Positions 15,545 to 23,401 of a stretch of 64,000 nucleotides of DNA are shown here, piece after piece (position 1 is the stretch's first letter; each line of letters opens with the position of its first letter). The position numbers and the translations under genes were made by a program. Origin of the DNA: a virus; IMG/VR virus record IMGVR_UViG_3300027908_000023, positions 1-64,000 of that record. One strand, 5' to 3'. The notes under the pieces are model-generated. The model searched no databases. It had not been told where the DNA came from and was given only the letters and a program-made list of their open reading frames with translations.

Positions 15545-15706
15545 CATCGTCCCTTCCGCTTGCTCTTGTGGTGGTCCGACTTCGGCCGCCGCGATGCGTT
15601 GCATCCCGAGTGCGGCGGGCAGCGGTCGCACTTCAGGTGCCCCAGGCTTTCAGCGACGCGCTTGCGTGCCGCCTTGACCAGCCTCGATTCTGCGCTGGCT
15701 CCCATC
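15544..15706 (-). CDS. Small basic protein
   Basis: A 53-residue protein, MGASAESRLVKAARKR, with CDRCPPHSGC and a basic tail (KSDHHKSKRKGR); may bind nucleic acid. AAAGGACGG lies upstream. The 4.4 kb transposon is inserted about 35 bases before its start codon. Confidence 0.6.
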
Positions 15707-15730
15707 TGCCACCGTCCTTTCACCAGGTAT

Positions 15731-15739
15731 ACGCGGGCT
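15731..15739. repeat. Target site duplication, left copy
   Basis: ACGCGGGCT, identical to 20179-20187, directly outside the terminal inverted repeat. Confidence 0.85.
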
Positions 15740-15810
15740 GGCTTTGCAACGGAATGGGCTTTGCAACGGAATGTCGCCGCGCAACGGAATGCGGCGGGGC
15801 GCAACGAAAT
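15740..15810. repeat. Left terminal repeat with iterated GCAACGGAAT
   Basis: The 16-base terminal repeat is followed by a second full copy at 15757-15772 and shorter copies at 15781-15790 and 15801-15810 (one mismatch). Confidence 0.8.
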
Positions 15811-15831
15811 GCGGAAGCCATCCGGTTCACC

Positions 15832-18447
15832 TCAGAAGTGCATGGTAGCGAGATAGCGGTCGAGCATGTCATCCAGCTTCTTCTTTGCCTGTTCCAGCTG
15901 CTCCCTCTTCTCCAGGAACGTTGTGAATCGCTCGGCTGTGGCCTTCTGTGCCTGGACATCAAAACTCCCATCCGGCTTGACCGGAATCGGCACGGCAAGA
16001 ACCCTCATCTTCGCCAGGGAGGCGCGGAAAGCCCGGTTGAAACTCGATTCAAAGCGCAGGACATACAGCGCGTGAAGCATGTATTCCGGGACGATCGCGG
16101 GGTCTATGATCTGAATCACCCCGCAATGATCGGTGGTGGCGAAGGGAGTTTCGGGCTGGATCAGTTTGTAGTTGAAGAGGCTATTGTCGATACTCCAGAG
16201 GATGGCAGGATGGCTGAATTCCTCGATATTGCTCTCCTCTACATACCCCATCGGCGCAACGGCATTAGCGCTGTAGAGCGGAATTTTCGTGTCGTCGTCG
16301 GTCACGTCCTTTTTCAAGACTCGCTTGCCGATGAACAGATTGAAGAAATCCTGATCGCTCAGCTTCACTTCCCTGGTTGGCCTCTGCCGCAGAGGATTAG
16401 CGGATACGAATGATCCGTAATCGGCCAACAGCGTGTTGAATTCGGTCAGCAAGGAAGTTACCTGATCCGAGTCGGCATATTCGGCAGACTCTTCCGCGCC
16501 GGCAGCGATCCGCTCAGCGCGGGTCCACCAGCGATCAACGACCCAATGATCTTCATCTCGAAATCGCTGGATGTCTTGAATCTTGCATCGTCCCGTCCCG
16601 CTTTCAAGCAATTCCTTGGCAGCCGCGCCGACTGCGGAAAAAATCTTGTACCGCCCTTCCATCTCGGGCAAGTCGTCTTCTTCTATGTCCTCTCTCTTTA
16701 CACTCCTCAATCGCTCGCCGATGTTCGTGATTAGGTAGGTGAAAACCGGCCGAGTCTGAACGTCGGCAGCATCCTGCTTCTTGGTCAATGCAAGGATATA
16801 GGTATGCTCGTTATTGGCGTAGAAGGTCTTGAGTGGAAGGGTAATGATGGCGTCAAGGTAGCACTCTCGGAGCATGTGGTTCCGCAGCTTCTTCCCGCCG
16901 ACCCGTCCGAGGATGCCGTCAGGAACGATGATAAACGCGCGGCCTCCCTGTTTGAGAGACTTGATGATCCACTCAACAGACAACCCCTCAAGCCCCAGCG
17001 CGTTGATCGGGTATTCGTTCATCGTGCGTGCGGATCGCTTGATCTCCTCCTTGATGATGCTCGACCCACGGGTGACATAGGGCGGGTTGCTCAAAATCAG
17101 ATCGTACTTCTGTTCTTCGTCCTTGATGATATGCCCGAAGGTCCCGAGGTTGTCCTTGAAGAGGGTGAACGTCTCGTTGAATGCCCGCGCGAATTCCTGG
17201 GAGCATTGTGGGTTGGCGAAGAGGAGTTCTGCCAGATAGATCAGCATGTTCGCCTTGGCGAGGATTATGGTCCGCTCCTCATCTCTCTCAAACCCCTTGT
17301 CGAATCCGTTCAAGACGAAAGGCGGAGAAATCACGCCACGATTACCGGGCTTATAGCAGGCGTGCATACTCTCATTCATGTTGAGTATTTCGAGCGGGAA
17401 GCCACCAACCCCGCAATAGGGATCGCAGATCCGCTTGCCGGCGTACTGGAATGTCGGAAGATCGATACCGGCCATGCGAATAATCGACTGGATGACCTTG
17501 CGAGGCGTGAAATACTGCCCCAATGCCTCAACTTCTTGGTTAAGAAAACTCTCGTAAATCCTCGTTTTGAACTGCTTGTCGATCTTCGTCAGCCCGCCGA
17601 ACTCTTCGGCGTACTTATGAAGGTGCTCCAGCGAGCGGCGGAACAAGACGGCTTGAGAGAGATTCGCCTCGCCGTTCTCGGCGACAAAAATGGTCCCGTT
17701 TATGATAGTCGTGCCGTCTTGTGCCGGAGGGAAGAGTTTATAGATCCTCTCCCGCGAGTTCCGCGCATAAAAATCAAGGGCATCTTCGGGGTCCGCCACC
17801 GCCTTCTGGCGAATGCGGTTGAACGCGATGTCTTCTGGCAGAACCTTCAAGTCGCTCAGAAACTTGAAGATGAACAACTCGACCACGTTGTACAGGCACT
17901 TGACGGGAGATTTCCCGGTCGCCACCCAGATCGTTTGCCATAGCCGGGTCGCCAGCGGCATCGGGTCGATAAGTTTCGGTTGCCGAACGGTGGAATTCGT
18001 CGCTGTGATCGAGGCGTCTACTTCGTCAAGCAGGTGCTCAAGCGCCGTCGCGTTCTTCACACCGAAGGCATGAAAGACTGTCCGCAACTCGTTGCCACTG
18101 ATGTCCCGAATACGCTCGCCGTTCATGGCGTTGATCCAGAACGTCTTCGTGGAATCCGTCACGATGAAAATCTTCGACAGCGCGCGGGCAACGTCGATTT
18201 CTTGAGTGATCGCCTTCTGTATCGCCTTCTCCGAGCCGAGTTCCTTCGGCTGCTTGTACTCGACAACCGCCTTAATCTTGCCGTGATGGACGACCAGGCC
18301 ATCGGGCTTCTTGGCCTCAATCTTCGAGTAATCCTTTTTGGGAATGATTCCGGCGTCCTTGAGTTGCCCGAGGGTGGTGCTGCCCAGCCTGTAGTAGGTG
18401 TACTTGCCAAGCTGGAACGGGATGGTCTGAAGCAACTCTTCGCTCAT
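15832..18447 (-). CDS. Single-polypeptide restriction-modification enzyme, type IIG-like
   Basis: An 871-residue protein. Residues about 45-66 hold KPDGLVV ... VVEYKQ, a PD-(D/E)xK nuclease core like HsdR N-termini. Motif I DPYCGVGGF (about 341) and motif IV NPPYV (about 454) mark a gamma-class N6-adenine methyltransferase. The last 180 residues (KIPLYSANAVAPMGYVEE ... FNRAFRASLAKM ... LEKREQLEQAKKKLD) resemble one HsdS target-recognition domain with its coiled coil. Nuclease, methylase and specificity in one chain fit type IIG enzymes that cut beside the recognition site. ATG overlaps the regulator's stop. Recognition site unknown. Confidence 0.85.
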   Translation of the reverse strand: MSEELLQTIPFQLGKYTYYRLGSTTLGQLKDAGIIPKKDYSKIEAKKPDGLVVHHGKIKAVVEYKQPKELGSEKAIQKAITQEIDVARALSKIFIVTDSTKTFWINAMNGERIRDISGNELRTVFHAFGVKNATALEHLLDEVDASITATNSTVRQPKLIDPMPLATRLWQTIWVATGKSPVKCLYNVVELFIFKFLSDLKVLPEDIAFNRIRQKAVADPEDALDFYARNSRERIYKLFPPAQDGTTIINGTIFVAENGEANLSQAVLFRRSLEHLHKYAEEFGGLTKIDKQFKTRIYESFLNQEVEALGQYFTPRKVIQSIIRMAGIDLPTFQYAGKRICDPYCGVGGFPLEILNMNESMHACYKPGNRGVISPPFVLNGFDKGFERDEERTIILAKANMLIYLAELLFANPQCSQEFARAFNETFTLFKDNLGTFGHIIKDEEQKYDLILSNPPYVTRGSSIIKEEIKRSARTMNEYPINALGLEGLSVEWIIKSLKQGGRAFIIVPDGILGRVGGKKLRNHMLRECYLDAIITLPLKTFYANNEHTYILALTKKQDAADVQTRPVFTYLITNIGERLRSVKREDIEEDDLPEMEGRYKIFSAVGAAAKELLESGTGRCKIQDIQRFRDEDHWVVDRWWTRAERIAAGAEESAEYADSDQVTSLLTEFNTLLADYGSFVSANPLRQRPTREVKLSDQDFFNLFIGKRVLKKDVTDDDTKIPLYSANAVAPMGYVEESNIEEFSHPAILWSIDNSLFNYKLIQPETPFATTDHCGVIQIIDPAIVPEYMLHALYVLRFESSFNRAFRASLAKMRVLAVPIPVKPDGSFDVQAQKATAERFTTFLEKREQLEQAKKKLDDMLDRYLATMHF

Positions 18448-18650
18448 TTGTCATTTCCCCGTTTTTCGGCATAGTCGTCACGATGCCGTTCCACATATTC
18501 CGCCAATGCCGCGTCTATCAGCTGCGCCCGCGTCGGTTTCGGCCGCATCCCCTCGCGGATCGCGTCCAGCGCGGCTACGGTAACAGGATCAATCCTCGTG
18601 TAGATCACGATTTTGGCGTCGGATTGCGGACGCTCCTTTGGCTTGCTCAT
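18444..18650 (-). CDS. Ribbon-helix-helix regulator of the restriction-modification operon
   Basis: A 68-residue protein starting MSKPKERPQ, with a beta strand (IVIYTRIDP) and two helices (TVAALDAIREGM; TRAQLIDAALAEYVERH), the MetJ/Arc fold. It overlaps the enzyme gene by ATGA, so it is likely an autoregulator controlling enzyme dosage. A promoter (18657-18684) places the transcription start at or next to the ATG, suggesting a leaderless mRNA. Confidence 0.75.
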   Translation of the reverse strand: MSKPKERPQSDAKIVIYTRIDPVTVAALDAIREGMRPKPTRAQLIDAALAEYVERHRDDYAEKRGNDK

Positions 18651-18656
18651 GCCAGC

Positions 18657-18684
18657 AGTGTAAAGGAATGTCAAGCGCTGTCAA
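18657..18684 (-). promoter_or_regulatory. Promoter and direct-repeat operator of the regulator
   Basis: On the minus strand TTGACA (18684-18679), 16 bases, TACACT (18662-18657). TTGACA is repeated 10 bases on, forming a direct repeat that overlaps the -35 region, a likely operator. Confidence 0.6.
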
Positions 18685-18723
18685 GAAAAAACTCCTGAGA
18701 AATCCAACCTACCAACCTGTACG

Positions 18724-18773
18724 TTTCTTAACGACTCTGTACAATGTAGGCCGCGTTAAGAGACGTTAAGAAA
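18724..18773. repeat. Inverted CGTTAAGAAA repeats before the transposase
   Basis: TTTCTTAACG (18724-18733) faces CGTTAAGAAA (18764-18773), with an extra CGTTAAG at 18754-18760. TACAAT at 18740-18745 between them could be the transposase -10. Likely a regulatory site. Confidence 0.5.
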
Positions 18774-18795
18774 ACACCAGCAACAGGAGCCTATC

Positions 18796-20118
18796 ATGAA
18801 TGCACGCGAAGAGCGCGGACTGGTCATCGCGGCGGTCTGCAAACTCAACCCCACTCCCGAAGGTTGGCTTGTCCCCTCGCAGTCCGGCGAGCGCATCTAC
18901 ACGGTCGATGTCAAGAAGCAGACCTGCACTTGCCCGGACCATGAGGCGGGGCACAAGTGCAAGCATATCTACGCCGTGGAATTCACCCTCAAGCGCGAGG
19001 TAAACAGCGACGGCACGATAACCGACACGAAGAGCATGACCTTCACCGAGAAGGTAACATACCGCCAGGACTGGCCTGCCTACAATCTCGCGCAGAGCAT
19101 CGAGAAAGACCGTCTTCAGGAACTCCTGCGCGACCTTTGCCGGGGAATCGAGGAGCCGGCGCACGACGGCATGGGCCGCAAGCCGCATCTGGTCAAGGAT
19201 TGCATCTTCGCGATGGTGTTCAAGGTCTATTGCACGCTGAGCAGTCGGCGCTTCTCCAGCGACCTCCGGGAGGCGCACGCACGCGGGTACGTCAGCAAGG
19301 AGATCCCTGGCGTGAAGGTGTGTGCCTTCATGGAGAACGCGGCCTTCACGCCGCTGCTCAAGAGCCTGATCTACCAGAGCAGCTTGCCGCTCCGCATCGT
19401 CGAGACGAAGTTCAGCATCGACAGCAGCGGTTTCTCGACCAACAAGTTCATGCGCTGGTATGACGAGAAGTACGGCGTCACCCGGCAGAAACACGCCTGG
19501 GTCAAGACGCATATCATGTGCGGGGTCAAGACCAACATCGTGACGGCTGTTCGCATCCTGGACAAGGACGCGGGAGACTCTCCGCAGTTCATCCCTCTCT
19601 TGAAGGACACCCGCAAGGGTTTCACGATCGGGGAAGTCAGCGCGGACAAGGCATATGCGAGCCTGGACAACTTCGAGGCGGTCGCGGAGTGTGGCGGGAC
19701 TGGCTTCATGGCCTTCAAGAAGGACGCAACGGGTGGCGTGGGCGGCATGTTCGAGAAGATGTTCCACTATTTCCAGTTCCGCAAGGACGACTTCCTGAAG
19801 CACTACCACCTTCGCTCCAACGTCGAATCCACCTTCAGCATGGTCAAGCGAAAGTTCGGGGACCACGTTCGCAGTAAGGGCGAAGTCGCAATGACGAACG
19901 AGGCACTGTGCAAGTTCGTCTGCCATAATCTCTGCTGTCTGATTCAGGAGCAATGCGAACTCGGCATCGAGCCGATCTTCTGGACGGACGGGCAATCGGT
20001 TAAGCTGGTCGCTGGCGATGGGGAGGCTGCGTTGCCGGCGCGGCTGGCGTTGCCCGCGCCGAAAAAGCCGGACCCGCCGCCGCCCCCGTCGTTCGGGAAT
20101 GTGATCTATGTCGGTTGA
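18796..20118 (+). CDS. DDE transposase with SWIM zinc finger
   Basis: A 440-residue transposase of the 4.4 kb element. N-terminal SWIM finger CTCPDHEAGHKCKH (about 49-62), then an RNase H-like core with Asp in FSIDSSG (about 208), Asp in SADKAY (about 283) and Glu in RSNVEST (about 344). The C-terminal tail is Pro-rich. The family resembles IS4/IS5-superfamily transposases with an added SWIM domain. Upstream AGGAG supports the start. Confidence 0.85.
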   Translation: MNAREERGLVIAAVCKLNPTPEGWLVPSQSGERIYTVDVKKQTCTCPDHEAGHKCKHIYAVEFTLKREVNSDGTITDTKSMTFTEKVTYRQDWPAYNLAQSIEKDRLQELLRDLCRGIEEPAHDGMGRKPHLVKDCIFAMVFKVYCTLSSRRFSSDLREAHARGYVSKEIPGVKVCAFMENAAFTPLLKSLIYQSSLPLRIVETKFSIDSSGFSTNKFMRWYDEKYGVTRQKHAWVKTHIMCGVKTNIVTAVRILDKDAGDSPQFIPLLKDTRKGFTIGEVSADKAYASLDNFEAVAECGGTGFMAFKKDATGGVGGMFEKMFHYFQFRKDDFLKHYHLRSNVESTFSMVKRKFGDHVRSKGEVAMTNEALCKFVCHNLCCLIQEQCELGIEPIFWTDGQSVKLVAGDGEAALPARLALPAPKKPDPPPPPSFGNVIYVG

Positions 20119-20136
20119 AACGGAACTTGTTGCGGC

Positions 20137-20178
20137 GCAACGGAATATGTTGATTTTGGCATATTCCGTTGCAAAGCC
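20137..20178. repeat. Right terminal repeat
   Basis: The complement of the 16-base terminal repeat at 20163-20178, plus GCAACGGAATATG (20137-20149) facing CATATTCCGTTGC (20160-20172), so the end can itself form a hairpin. Confidence 0.8.
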
Positions 20179-20187
20179 ACGCGGGCT
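20179..20187. repeat. Target site duplication, right copy
   Basis: ACGCGGGCT, matching 15731-15739. Confidence 0.85.
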
Positions 20188-20209
20188 GGACACCGTTCTT
20201 GACACGAAA

Positions 20210-20600
20210 AAGAAAAACAAGCCGGCGGGGGTCGAACCCGCATCCGCTCACTTAGAGTCAGCGGATAAACCCAGACGCTTCGGCCGTGGCAGGCGGCCAT
20301 CGCCCAGGAGAACCGCGATAGGCGGTTCGCCCTTCCTCTGCCAGTCGCTCATGATTTGGAGATCGCACGGGGCGTCGAACCCCTCAGCTCAGGTTACCAT
20401 CACGGCCAGCCTTCGTGCCCCCAGGTGCCCCTGGGGGGTTGCGAGAGGCATCGCAAGCCTCTCTGGCCGACCGTTACTCTACCCTCACCTAGCCGGCTGG
20501 CGCGGATGCGATTCCGCTTTTAGCCGGCGGGAACCTTGCGGGTTCCCACCCATCCACGCATGGGCATGATGCGACCGTTTGTTTCCTCCGGGCGATTGCT
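20210..20600 (-). ncRNA. Structured non-coding RNA, tRNA/tmRNA-like 3' end
   Basis: About 390 bases without a coding frame, starting at promoter copy 20600-20656 and ending in a T-rich run (TTGTTTTTCTTTTTC) at 20206-20220. Stems seen: GCCGGCT/AGCCGGC around GCGGA/TCCGC; GAGAGGC/GCCTCTC with a 7-base loop; CCCCCAGG/CCTGGGGG; GAACCGC/GCGGTTC. The 3' end has a T-arm-like hairpin GCGGG-TTCGACC-CCCGC preceded by a helix with loop CTCTAAG, which would put CUA at the anticodon position. A second TTCGACG hairpin lies near 20375. It may be a tmRNA, a tRNA with an odd fold, or a new RNA. Confidence 0.55.
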
Positions 20601-20656
20601 CCTACCTTAGTTATTCGCTGCTCACGAGCGAATCTTTGGGCGATGGTTGTTTTTTC
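20600..20656 (-). promoter_or_regulatory. Repeated promoter-like element driving the ncRNA
   Basis: AGCGAATAAC core with a TTCGCT/AGCGAA stem; no protein gene follows, only the structured RNA. Confidence 0.55.
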
Positions 20657-21038
20657 ATCTCGCCAGCAACGCAACCCCATCAGCAGATCCAAGTACGGCC
20701 GGACGGTTGCGATGGTCCACGGTCAGCCGCGCCTCGGGAAACTTTTCCACGAAGTCCGCGACGGCAAGCCACTTCGCCTTGACTCGCCCGCACTCGTCTT
20801 CCGTGAACGTCTCAACTTGTTTCCATCTGCTTCCTGCCAGCCGTGGCAGCACCTCGAAGCGCTCCACCTTGGCTCGCTTGGCCTCCTGATAGGCCGCGAT
20901 GCTGGCGTCCAGGTCGGCCTGCGCTTTTGCATCGCGCTAGGCCTGTCCGGCCGCATTGCCGCTTGGCCGATCTGTTCCGTCATCGCGCGCCTGGGCGTCC
21001 GCCGCGATGCTACGCTGTCCGCCGATTCCGAGAGACAT
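20655..21038 (-). CDS. Ala/Gln-rich protein interrupted by one in-frame UAG
   Basis: A frame from ATG 21038 (MSLGIGGQRSI) meets UAG at codon 34 (20937-20939) and continues in the same frame for 93 more codons to 20655. Composition is continuous over the stop: ...NAAGQA, UAG, RDAKAQADLDASIAAYQEAK. The second part has no good start and ribosome site at its beginning. Either recoded UAG, a recent nonsense mutation, or a sequence error. Confidence 0.55.
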
Positions 21039-21067
21039 GATTTGCTCCTCTGGTTGCTGGTCTTGGC

Positions 21068-21123
21068 CTCTGTAGAGTAGTTCGCTGGCCGGGAGTCTCC
21101 ATTTGATCAGCCAGCGAATTTCC
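21068..21123 (-). promoter_or_regulatory. Repeated promoter-like element
   Basis: Core GCGAACTAC; 9-bp stem TTCGCTGGC/GCCAGCGAA. Confidence 0.6.
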
Positions 21124-21390
21124 TCAACACCAGTGCCCACACTTTCCGCACTTCGGCACCATGAGAGACAGCAGAGAATAGTCATGGCTGCCGCATCGCG
21201 AACAGGTGAACGGTGAAGGTATCTCCTCCACTTCGACACGGTATTGCCCGGCAAGCTGCCGCGCCAGGTCGCGATCAACGGCGACGCGCCGGCCTTGATC
21301 GCGACTCCACATCGGCTCGCCCTCGTAATCCTTGCCGGCGTACCAAATCCGTCCCTCGGGAAATTCCCGCCAGACATAGTATCGGTCCAT
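21124..21390 (-). CDS. Zinc-ribbon protein
   Basis: An 88-residue protein starting MDRYYVWREF after GGAGG, with C-terminal CSRCG ... CGKCGHWC zinc ribbon. The N-terminal aromatic segment FPEGRIWYAGKDYEGEPMW looks like a small beta sheet. Function unknown. Confidence 0.6.
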   Translation of the reverse strand: MDRYYVWREFPEGRIWYAGKDYEGEPMWSRDQGRRVAVDRDLARQLAGQYRVEVEEIPSPFTCSRCGSHDYSLLSLMVPKCGKCGHWC

Positions 21391-21403
21391 AGCCTGGCCT
21401 CCA

Positions 21404-21901
21404 TTAGACGCACTCGCAAGCATGGGCCGCCTCATCGCCACGACAGTAGCGGCACGGTTGCTGGATCGGCCGCGCCAGAGCATGCGCGGCCCAGAATTCC
21501 GCGCTGCGTTCCCGATCTGCTGGCGTTGCCAGCGCCAACGATGGGTCGTTGACCTCTTTCGGACTGGCATGCCCGCCGAACACCGTATGGAGAATGCAGG
21601 CGTGCTCCTCGTGCGGCACGGCAATCACGGTGAGCAGGTTCGTCGGCCTCGGTTCGAGGTCGATCAGGCGCGACGGCCGTTCCCTGCCGATCAGGCAGGC
21701 GTAATACACCATGTCATCCGTCACGGGCGGATCGCCGCACATCGGCCCATAGAGAGCACTCGTCAGGCCGACGGCCAAATCGGGCGGCAGCATGATGCAC
21801 TCGACGAAGAAGCCTTGACGGTCGCGGAACCTGCTCTCCACATAGGCAAGCAACGCCTCAGAAACATGGTCGCAATGGCTCAGGCCACGAATGATTTTCA
21901 T
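21404..21901 (-). CDS. Hypothetical protein with C-terminal CRYC motif
   Basis: A 165-residue protein starting MKIIRGLSHCDH. It contains HACILHTVFGGHASPKEVND, which resembles the HxxIxTxFGG-containing proteins of phages, and CRYCRGDEAAHACEC at the C-terminus. Function unknown. Confidence 0.6.
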   Translation of the reverse strand: MKIIRGLSHCDHVSEALLAYVESRFRDRQGFFVECIMLPPDLAVGLTSALYGPMCGDPPVTDDMVYYACLIGRERPSRLIDLEPRPTNLLTVIAVPHEEHACILHTVFGGHASPKEVNDPSLALATPADRERSAEFWAAHALARPIQQPCRYCRGDEAAHACECV

Positions 21902-21973
21902 AGGGCTTTCCCTCTGGGTTGCAGGCGACATGGACTATTAACGGCGGGGCGGCCGATCTGTCCGGGTTTGCTG

Positions 21974-22192
21974 TTACCTTGGCTCGGTTTCCTGATGAGC
22001 AGCCATCGCAAAACCAGCCATCGTGCGGGCGCGCTCAAGGCTCTGGTGATAAAGTCCTCGCGCGGCCAATTCGCCAAGGCGTTCCGTCAGGCGAGCCAGC
22101 GCGGCCCAATCGCCGGCCTCGACGGCGCCAAGGATGCGAACCGTGACGAGTTGGCTGGCTTCGGCCTGGATGGATTGGCTGGCAGTGGTCAT
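21974..22192 (-). CDS. Small helical protein
   Basis: A 72-residue protein, MTTASQSIQAEAS, wholly helical; AAAGGAGCC upstream. First gene after promoter copy 22212-22269. Confidence 0.55.
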   Translation of the reverse strand: MTTASQSIQAEASQLVTVRILGAVEAGDWAALARLTERLGELAARGLYHQSLERARTMAGFAMAAHQETEPR

Positions 22193-22211
22193 CGTGGCTC
22201 CTTTGGGGATG

Positions 22212-22269
22212 GATCTACCATGTAATTCGCCGGCCAACCGTGGATATTTAACCACTCTCGGAAAATTTC
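22212..22269 (-). promoter_or_regulatory. Repeated promoter-like element
   Basis: Core GCGAATTAC; the loop TAA is the stop of 22248-22457. Confidence 0.6.
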
Positions 22270-22457
22270 CGCACTGCCTCCTTGCCGGCCTCCGTCAGTT
22301 CATGCTCCCACGTCAGCAACCCGCGCTTGACCAGCGCCCGCACGGTGCCGTCCAGCCCGCCATAGTCGCTTTGACTCCGGCAATGGTAACTGATCGATCG
22401 TCCCTTGAAGACGTTCACCAGCGCTCGCAACATGGAGGGAGAGAGCTTGTTGGCCAT
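22248..22457 (-). CDS. Small winged-helix-like protein
   Basis: A 69-residue protein with RALVNVFKGRSISYH ... VRALVKRGLLTWEHELTEAGKEAVRKF. The ending 'LTEAGKEAV' after a beta turn is typical of winged helices in small phage proteins. CGGAG precedes the ATG. Confidence 0.55.
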   Translation of the reverse strand: MANKLSPSMLRALVNVFKGRSISYHCRSQSDYGGLDGTVRALVKRGLLTWEHELTEAGKEAVRKFSESG

Positions 22458-22663
22458 TAGTAGTCTCCGGGTTGTTCGTCTACCTTCATGACCAGCGGAT
22501 AGAAGCGCGTCGGCACGCTTGCCAGCGCGGCCGTCGCCTCGGCCTCCGTCTCGAACCTCCGGGCTTCCCTGATGTTCGCCGTCCAGGTCATGAGGAAGCA
22601 TGCCTCGGGCGCTTGCTTCACCCATGCGGCACAGCCATCGCGACGGCCGTAGATCACCCACAT
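22457..22663 (-). CDS. Small hypothetical protein
   Basis: A 68-residue protein, MWVIYGRRDGCAAWV, with REARRFETEAEATAALA: a strand-strand-helix layout common in small phage proteins (an A.rF.t..EA..al pattern). Function unknown. Confidence 0.55.
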   Translation of the reverse strand: MWVIYGRRDGCAAWVKQAPEACFLMTWTANIREARRFETEAEATAALASVPTRFYPLVMKVDEQPGDY

Positions 22664-22679
22664 GATACGTTCCTCCCAT

Positions 22680-22868
22680 TCACGCCTCCACCCATGCCAC
22701 CGATTCCCCGGGCTTCACCCACACCAGCCGGCCGGCGCGATAGACATACGCCGTCGGATCTCCCTTCATGGCCGCGCCCATATAGGCGAACACCGGATAG
22801 TTGCCGTGCGTGCCATCGGCGAACCGGACAAGCTGCTTGTTCATGGTGCCCTGATAGACTGCGTTCAT
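22680..22868 (-). CDS. Small hypothetical protein
   Basis: A 62-residue, aromatic and beta-rich protein; start overlaps the previous stop. No family recognised. Confidence 0.5.
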   Translation of the reverse strand: MNAVYQGTMNKQLVRFADGTHGNYPVFAYMGAAMKGDPTAYVYRAGRLVWVKPGESVAWVEA

Positions 22869-23104
22869 CGGTTACTCCCCTTCAGATGGCCGATCAACTC
22901 CGCCACGCTACGAAACTCTCCCAGCTCCCAGGACGCCTCATCCTCCTCGACCCACTGATTGAGAATCAGTCGCCGGCCAGCAATCTGCACATCGCGATTG
23001 CCGCTGAGGAACACGCCGGCATCCGCCGCATCATCGCGTTCCGAATGGCTCAACACAGCGATTCCGGCAGCGGATAGGCAAGCGGCGAGGTTCTTGGCGG
23101 TCAT
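22865..23104 (-). CDS. Small hypothetical protein
   Basis: A 79-residue protein starting MTAKNLAACL after AAGGGAG; ends SVAELIGHLKGSNR. First gene after promoter copy 23139-23193. No family recognised. Confidence 0.55.
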   Translation of the reverse strand: MTAKNLAACLSAAGIAVLSHSERDDAADAGVFLSGNRDVQIAGRRLILNQWVEEDEASWELGEFRSVAELIGHLKGSNR

Positions 23105-23138
23105 GATCGAGGCTCCCTTGTGGTTTGCTTTCATCCCG

Positions 23139-23193
23139 TCCATCGTTATTCGCTGCTCACGTCCCGGCATTTAACCCGGCACCGATTATTTTT
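23139..23193 (-). promoter_or_regulatory. Repeated promoter-like element
   Basis: AGCGAATAAC core and GTTAAATG loop. Confidence 0.65.
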
Positions 23194-23387
23194 CAAGGCA
23201 AAATGAACAACCAAAAGAGCAAGAGAGCCACAAGCGCGACACCGAGCAAGCGAAGTTCCATCGTCTTGTCTTCCGGCACGGGAGAATCCAGACAATCACG
23301 GCAGACACGGGCACCATCGTCACTCTCGTAAAGCTCATCGCTGTCAAGACCGCAGATGTCGCAGCTGGCTCGATAGGGAGTTGTCAT
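23193..23387 (-). CDS. Zinc-ribbon protein with C-terminal membrane helix
   Basis: A 64-residue protein with CDICG ... CRDC zinc ribbon, then a C-terminal hydrophobic helix (LLGVALVALLLFWLFIL): a tail-anchored layout. Start 23387 follows GGAGAATCC. Confidence 0.6.
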   Translation of the reverse strand: MTTPYRASCDICGLDSDELYESDDGARVCRDCLDSPVPEDKTMELRLLGVALVALLLFWLFILP

Positions 23388-23401
23388 GATTGGATTCTCC
23401 T

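Larger units (their letters stand above)
15740..20178. mobile_element. Transposon with restriction-modification cargo
   Basis: A 4439-bp element bounded by a 16-base inverted repeat (GGCTTTGCAACGGAAT at 15740-15755, complement at 20163-20178) and flanked by a perfect 9-base direct repeat. It contains a DDE transposase with SWIM zinc finger, a type IIG-like restriction-modification enzyme and a ribbon-helix-helix regulator. GCAACGGAAT is iterated inside both ends, a plausible transposase-binding array. The intact ends and duplication point to recent insertion. Confidence 0.85.

Noticed and set aside
16804-17943. Plus-strand 379-residue frame
   Set aside because: Antisense to the restriction-modification enzyme.
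18766-20220. Minus-strand 484-residue frame
   Set aside because: Antisense to the transposase with intact DDE motifs.
20355-20400. A second complete tRNA ending in CCA on the minus strand
   Set aside because: The hairpin GGGG-TTCGACG-CCCC looks like a T-arm, but no 5' strand pairs with the supposed acceptor end.
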